From assembly GCA_964571965.1 (NCBI GenBank), contig CAZNFQ010000078.1, positions 1 to 10,099 on the forward strand: 10,099 nt of DNA, given 5' to 3'. Each line of letters starts with the position of its first letter. Position 1 is the stretch's first letter. The notes beneath the pieces were generated by a model, which worked only from the letters and a program-made list of their open reading frames with translations, was not told where the DNA came from and ran no database searches. A program made the position numbers and the translations under genes. Positions 6,392 to 10,099 of this stretch are shown in pieces. The DNA is from Sabulitectum sp964571965 (GTDB lineage Bacteria; Fermentibacterota; Fermentibacteria; Fermentibacterales; JCC-6).

Positions 6392-7954
6392 ATGAAACAC
6401 ATTGCTATCCATTCATTTATTTCAATGACATTCCCTCTTCTTCTGTCCAGCTTTTTGTTCAGTACAATGGCCGATAGTCCCCCCGGGGAATGGAAAATGT
6501 CTCAGGCGAACAGGCCCATGCTCAGTGGAACGGAATACACCCTTGACTCCTCCTCGGGGTATTTCAAGATACACTGGACCGATTCAGGCTCCGATTCCAC
6601 CACCGCTGACTACGCATTAAGCATTGCTCAGGCAGCTGACTCCTCCCGGGAAGTCCAGTGCGTTCAGCTGGGGTTCTTTCAACCGCCCCCGGACAACGAC
6701 GCTGGTGGAGATGACAAGTACGACATATACCTGCTCGGGCTCACGGCTGGTACCACCGGATACATGTCACAGGCCGGGGAATACATGCCCCCGGACTCAA
6801 CCCACGACTGCTCTGCAAGCCATATCTGTGTAAGCACTTCTCTCGCCGGCCTCGATACCAGGAACTGCATTGTTGCCAACCTCTTCGCACAGGCAGTGGG
6901 AGCCGCCTACGACTACTCCGAGGCCGTCTCTTTCTTGATGTGCTATTCCGCATGGATGGAGGAGTTGGTATTCCCCAGTGCCAATCACTACCTTGAGTAT
7001 CTCCAACAGGAGAATCCCCTTGAAAACCCGTGGAAGGGTCTCGGCACCCTTGGCAGTTCTGATTTCCCCTGGGTATGGATGGCAGGAGAAAGGTGGGGCA
7101 GCCAATCCGTACGAAGGATATGGGAGATCTGCGCAGAACAGCCTGGCGCAAACACATACACCGCCCTGGAGGGTATGCTTTCAGAGCAGGGAACCACATT
7201 GGAAGAATTCCTCATGGATTACGGTGCCTGGAGGTGGTTCACCGCAGACAACTGGTTCGCCGGATGCGGCATGTACGGTCCGGATGCGGCTCTGTGGCAG
7301 CCGGGTCCCTGCGTGCTTCCCGTCCACGAGATCAACACTCTGCCTGATACGGGAACCTCAGCTGCCGGTTATGAGCCGGAAGAAAAGGGATTGAACTGGA
7401 TCAGACTGGACCTGACCAGCTACATGGAACAGTGGATCGAGTTTTCCTTCGATGGCTGCGACAACACCCAGTGGAGCCTTGGTGTCATACTGCAGGATCA
7501 GTCAGACAGTCTATACTTCAACTGGTACCACTGTGATCCTTCAACCGGAGAAAAAACGGTTGCGGTGAACTCCGCCAATTGGGACTGCGCCATATTCTTC
7601 CCTGCCTGTTTCGATCCCGGAGCACCAGCCAACACCTACAGCTACAGCGTTGTTTCACAGGGCACAGGTATAGGGAACCCGGGAGGGAACGGTGACCGTC
7701 TGAACCTTCGTTTCTCATCCAACCCCATGAGATCCGGAGGGGAGATCAGTTTCGATATGCCTGCACAGGGGTTTGCCCGCATTGTAATGTATGACCTAGC
7801 CGGCAGAATAGCCGCAGTGCTCATGAATGAGGAAAAGGGCCCCGGCACTCATACTCTGCAGATGAACCGGAGCGAACTTGAAACAGGAACCTATTTCATT
7901 CTGCTTTCCACCGAGTCGATTACGGAAGGTCGAAAACTGGTTCTGATAAACTGA
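6392..7954 (+). CDS. Secreted MXAN_6640-like protein with degenerate metalloprotease site and C-terminal sorting domain
   Basis: The protein has 520 residues. The ATG at 6392 is chosen over an in-frame GTG at 6374 because AGGAGG (6378-6383) lies 8 nt before it and the signal peptide starts there (residues 1 to about 27). The body (about 40-290) follows the pattern of the MXAN_6640 family of putative metalloproteases: YFKIHWTDSG, GGDDKYDIYLLGL (105-117), AWMEELVF plus HYLEYLQ (187-205), and a downstream ALEGMLSEQGTTLEEFLMDYGAW-type helix region. Where the family has HEXXH this protein has NLFAQ (163-167), and the usual downstream Glu is also replaced, so it is probably not a zinc peptidase. 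About twelve Cys suggest disulfides. A region at about 335-420 looks like a beta-sandwich. Residues about 436-520 (SSNPMRSGGEISFDMP, IVMYDLAGRIAAV, ETGTYFILL, GRKLVLIN) form a type IX secretion (Por) style sorting domain, implying transport to the cell surface. It is monocistronic with its own promoter. Family assignment is from remembered motifs. Confidence 0.75.
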   Translation: MKHIAIHSFISMTFPLLLSSFLFSTMADSPPGEWKMSQANRPMLSGTEYTLDSSSGYFKIHWTDSGSDSTTADYALSIAQAADSSREVQCVQLGFFQPPPDNDAGGDDKYDIYLLGLTAGTTGYMSQAGEYMPPDSTHDCSASHICVSTSLAGLDTRNCIVANLFAQAVGAAYDYSEAVSFLMCYSAWMEELVFPSANHYLEYLQQENPLENPWKGLGTLGSSDFPWVWMAGERWGSQSVRRIWEICAEQPGANTYTALEGMLSEQGTTLEEFLMDYGAWRWFTADNWFAGCGMYGPDAALWQPGPCVLPVHEINTLPDTGTSAAGYEPEEKGLNWIRLDLTSYMEQWIEFSFDGCDNTQWSLGVILQDQSDSLYFNWYHCDPSTGEKTVAVNSANWDCAIFFPACFDPGAPANTYSYSVVSQGTGIGNPGGNGDRLNLRFSSNPMRSGGEISFDMPAQGFARIVMYDLAGRIAAVLMNEEKGPGTHTLQMNRSELETGTYFILLSTESITEGRKLVLIN

Positions 7955-7992
7955 ATCATCCGGTGAGCCCGTGCCAGCCAGAGAAGGAAAAA

Positions 7993-9672
7993 CTACCTCT
8001 CGAGCTTTCTGTACACATACCTGTGGGGACGATCGGCGGCGGCACCCAGTTTGCTCCGACGGTGTTCTGCGTACTCGCTCCAGTTCCCGTCGAAAAAGAC
8101 CACCTCACCGTCTTCGAAGGCAATGATATGAGAGCAGATCCTGTCCAGGAACCAGCGGTCGTGGCTGATAACCAGAACGCAGCCGGCAAAATCATCCAGG
8201 CCCTCTTCAAGGGCGCGCAAGGTATTCACGTCCAGGTCATTCGTGGGTTCGTCAAGAAGAATGACGTTGGAACCCTCCTTAAGCATCATGGCAAGGTTCA
8301 GCCTGTTCCTCTCTCCTCCTGAGAGAATTCCAACCTTTTTCTGCTGATCACCGCCTGAAAAATTGAACCATGAGCAGTATGCCCTGCTGTTAACCTCTCT
8401 GGTTCCACCCAGCTTTATCGTCTCCTGACCATCTGAAAGCTGTTCCCAGATGGTCTTCCCTGGATCAAGCCCGGAACGCATCTGGTCCGCGCAGGAAAGC
8501 CTTACCGTTTCGCCTTTCTTCAGTTCACCGCTATCCAGGGTTTCATTTCCGGTAATGATATTGAAGAGGGTTGTCTTTCCGGCACCGTTAGGTCCAACTA
8601 TGCCCACCACTGCTCCGGGAGGTATTGAAAAACTCAGATCACTGAAAAGGAGTTTGTCGCCAAAGGACTTGGTAATTGATTTTGCGTCAATAACAACCGA
8701 TCCCAGTCGGGGACCCGGCGGGAAAACAAGTCTAACTCCCTTTACCTTCTCCCTCTGTCCTTCCGCCAGCAGCTTCTCGTAACGGTTTATTCTGGACTTG
8801 CTCTTGGCATGCCTGCCCTTGGGGCTCATTCGAACCCATTCCAGTTCCCGTTCCAGGGTTTTCGCCCTCTGGCTGTCTCCCTTTTCCTCCTGCTCCAGCC
8901 TTTTGGCTTTCTGCTCAAGCCATTCAGAGTAATTCCCCTTCCAGGGAATGCCCTCACCCCTGTCCAGTTCAAGTATCCATCCCGCAACATTGTCCAGGAA
9001 ATAACGGTCGTGGGTTACGGCTATCACAGTACCTTCATAATTCTGAAGATGCCTTTCCAGCCAGGCTACGGTTTCAGCATCAAGGTGATTGGTGGGTTCG
9101 TCAAGAAGCAGAATATCCGGCTTCTGAAGAAGAAGTCTGCATAGAGCAACCCTGCGCCGTTCCCCGCCGGAAAGGTTATCCACCACATCTTCAGAAGGGG
9201 GGCAGCGGAGGGCTTCCATGGCCAGGTCAAGGCGGGCATCGAGGTTCCAGCCATCTGCAGCTTCTATTTTATCCTGAAGCACTGCCTGCCTGTCGGCCAG
9301 TTTCTCATAGTCGGCATCCGGCTCAGCGAAAGCAAGACCAACACTCTCATACTCCGCAAGCAGATCAACTATGTGCTGTACGCCTTCGGATACAACCTGG
9401 CGGACGGTCTTCCCCGGCTGAAGAACCGGTTCCTGCTCCAGGAACCCGATGGTATAGCCGGAAGCGCAGGTGGTTTCACCGATAATATCCGTGTCTTCCC
9501 CGGCCATTATCCGCAGAAGACTTGATTTCCCCGAGCCGTTCAGGCCTATCACACCTATCTTGGCACCGTAATAATAGGAAAGGTATATGTCCTTAAGAAC
9601 AAACCTTGCACCATGCTTCTTCGAAACACCGTGCATTGTGTAGATAATTCGTTTGTCGTCTGTTGTTGCCAT
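7993..9672 (-). CDS. ettA: Energy-dependent translational throttle protein EttA (ABC-F ATPase)
   Basis: The protein has 559 residues, close to the 555 of E. coli EttA, with long near-identical stretches. It is a cytosolic ABC-F protein that binds the ribosomal E site and gates the first elongation steps according to ADP/ATP ratio (known for E. coli EttA). Both ABC domains are complete: Walker A GLNGSGKS (43-50) and GPNGAGKT (360-367), signatures LSGGE (167-171 and 450-454), Walker B ILLLDE (187-192) and VILLDE (470-475), switch His221 and His504. The EttA arm insertion lies at about 95-140, and the P-site tRNA interaction linker at about 243-325 (GIPWKGNYSEWLEQKAKRLE is typical). The C-terminal RYVYRKLER matches the family. 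The N-terminus MATTDDKRIIYTMHGVSK fits EttA, but no Shine-Dalgarno precedes the ATG (see the upstream -10 box). It converges with the secreted-protein gene across 38 bp without a visible terminator. Confidence 0.95.
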   Translation of the reverse strand: MATTDDKRIIYTMHGVSKKHGARFVLKDIYLSYYYGAKIGVIGLNGSGKSSLLRIMAGEDTDIIGETTCASGYTIGFLEQEPVLQPGKTVRQVVSEGVQHIVDLLAEYESVGLAFAEPDADYEKLADRQAVLQDKIEAADGWNLDARLDLAMEALRCPPSEDVVDNLSGGERRRVALCRLLLQKPDILLLDEPTNHLDAETVAWLERHLQNYEGTVIAVTHDRYFLDNVAGWILELDRGEGIPWKGNYSEWLEQKAKRLEQEEKGDSQRAKTLERELEWVRMSPKGRHAKSKSRINRYEKLLAEGQREKVKGVRLVFPPGPRLGSVVIDAKSITKSFGDKLLFSDLSFSIPPGAVVGIVGPNGAGKTTLFNIITGNETLDSGELKKGETVRLSCADQMRSGLDPGKTIWEQLSDGQETIKLGGTREVNSRAYCSWFNFSGGDQQKKVGILSGGERNRLNLAMMLKEGSNVILLDEPTNDLDVNTLRALEEGLDDFAGCVLVISHDRWFLDRICSHIIAFEDGEVVFFDGNWSEYAEHRRSKLGAAADRPHRYVYRKLER

Positions 9673-9679
9673 AGGGGGT

Positions 9680-9709
9680 ATGATACTTGAAGCTTCCCTC
9701 CGGGAACAA
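9680..9709 (-). promoter_or_regulatory. Possible promoter giving leaderless ettA mRNA
   Basis: On the minus strand, TATCAT (9685 to 9680, five of six to the -10 consensus) stands 7 nt before the ettA ATG, with a weak TTGTTC (9709 to 9704) 18 bp upstream of it. Transcription would start at or next to the ATG, and the bases before the ATG (ACCCCCT) hold no ribosome binding site. The -35 box is poor, so this is tentative. Confidence 0.3.
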
Positions 9710-9963
9710 TCCCTGCTTTCAGGACGGATTCATGTGAGGGGACGGGGTTCTGCGCAACCTGAAAGTCGGCGCTGCTTCAGCAGCAAATCGTGCCCATATG
9801 TATCCTGCCCTTTTTGCGGGAGATTCCGATTCTGGTCAGGGCTTAACACCTGATAGCTGGAATCGTGGAACACCCTTAACCTGCTGCAGCCTTATGATTG
9901 AGCAGGGAGCTGTCAGCTCAAAAATCCCAAGCGTTGAGGTGTTGATGTTATCAGTAAACTCTA

Positions 9964-9993
9964 TTGACGTGAGCAAATTACTGCTTCATTAAT
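9964..9993 (+). promoter_or_regulatory. Candidate promoter for the partial secreted-protein gene
   Basis: TTGACG (9964-9969, five of six) is followed after 18 bp by ATTAAT (9988-9993, four of six to the -10 consensus). The implied start near 10000 gives a leader of about 36 nt to the ATG at 10036. The -35 box reads TTGACGT like the promoter at 6239. The -10 match is mediocre. Confidence 0.4.
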
Positions 9994-10035
9994 ACAAAAC
10001 AAGTTGTAAAGTGGATTTATACATCAGGAGCTCAT

Positions 10036-10099
10036 ATGGGAATAATTGCATTGATATTGAGCCTGATTTCAGGGTCAGTAACTGATGATGCAATGCTGC
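10036..10099 (+). CDS. N-terminus of an unidentified secreted protein (truncated by window edge)
   Basis: An ATG at 10036 follows AGGAG (10026-10030) by 5 nt and opens a frame that runs to the window end (21 full codons). It reads MGIIALILSLISGSVTDDAM and on, a short hydrophobic stretch followed by polar residues, as in a signal peptide with cleavage near residue 13-15. A promoter candidate lies about 45 bp upstream. Too little is visible to name a family. The ribosome binding site plus signal sequence support a real gene. Confidence 0.6.
   Translation, partial: MGIIALILSLISGSVTDDAML

Larger units (their letters stand above)
9673..10035. other. Intergenic region between ettA and the partial secreted gene
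   Basis: These 363 bp have no convincing coding potential; short open frames at 9653-9853 and 9798-9992 have no ribosome binding site or recognisable protein character. Visible structures are a 14-bp perfect palindrome GCTGCTTCAGCAGC (9771-9784), a nested stem pair (GATTCC 9822-9827 with GGAATC 9859-9864, enclosing TCAGG 9836-9840 with CCTGA 9849-9853), and a 13-bp palindrome GAGCTGTCAGCTC (9907-9919). The palindromes could be operators or transcript hairpins; none is followed by a T tract. Confidence 0.45.

Noticed and set aside
6741..7199. 152-codon minus-strand open frame inside the secreted pseudo-peptidase gene
   Set aside because: It is Arg/Pro/Cys-rich antisense text without a ribosome binding site; the plus-strand protein has family motifs throughout.
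7963..8322. Plus-strand open frame opposite the end of ettA
   Set aside because: It is a translation of the complement of conserved EttA sequence.
1..10099. CRISPR arrays, tRNA or rRNA genes, insertion sequences, attachment sites
   Set aside because: No regularly spaced direct repeats, cloverleaf-like sequence, transposase text or terminal inverted repeats were seen.

Overview
The window reads as a chromosomal segment of a diderm (outer-membrane) bacterium, most likely from a poorly cultured lineage of the FCB type (Fermentibacterota or Fibrobacterota-like). The grounds are an RND efflux pump, two lipoproteins, an outer-membrane beta-barrel, and a secreted protein ending in a type IX secretion (Por) style sorting domain. 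The lineage is an inference from protein style; there is no rRNA or other marker gene here.

Layout. Bases 1-1754 hold the C-terminal half of an RND inner-membrane efflux transporter (5' end outside the window), closed by a strong intrinsic terminator (1772-1803). Bases 1869-3593 encode a soluble PAS-PAS-coiled coil-GAF-PAS sensory protein with no output domain. It converges, across 12 bp, with a minus-strand gene for a secreted single-domain DOMON protein (3606-4157). About 120 bp of divergent upstream sequence separate that gene from a tight plus-strand operon: two DOMON lipoproteins (4281-4829 and 4829-5368, 1-nt overlap) and a beta-barrel resembling the DUF5777 group (5378-6100). A 291-bp gap with hairpins and a near-consensus sigma70 promoter leads to a secreted protein (6392-7954). 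Its body resembles the MXAN_6640 family of putative metalloproteases, but its zinc-binding residues appear lost, and it carries a C-terminal sorting domain. A convergent minus-strand ettA (ABC-F translation factor) fills 7993-9672. A 363-bp gap follows, then the first 21 codons of another secreted protein (from 10036).

How the genes may work together. The most interesting unit is 3606-6100. Three DOMON paralogues have three different envelope placements or expression arrangements, and all keep one Met and two His at identical spacings (Met +28 His, Met +94 His). The Met/His pair matches the known axial heme b ligands of cytochrome-type DOMON domains. Together with the co-transcribed barrel this suggests a cell-surface heme or electron-transfer module, or alternatively a heme- or sugar-binding one. 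The RND pump, sensor, pseudo-peptidase and ettA show no evident functional link to that module.
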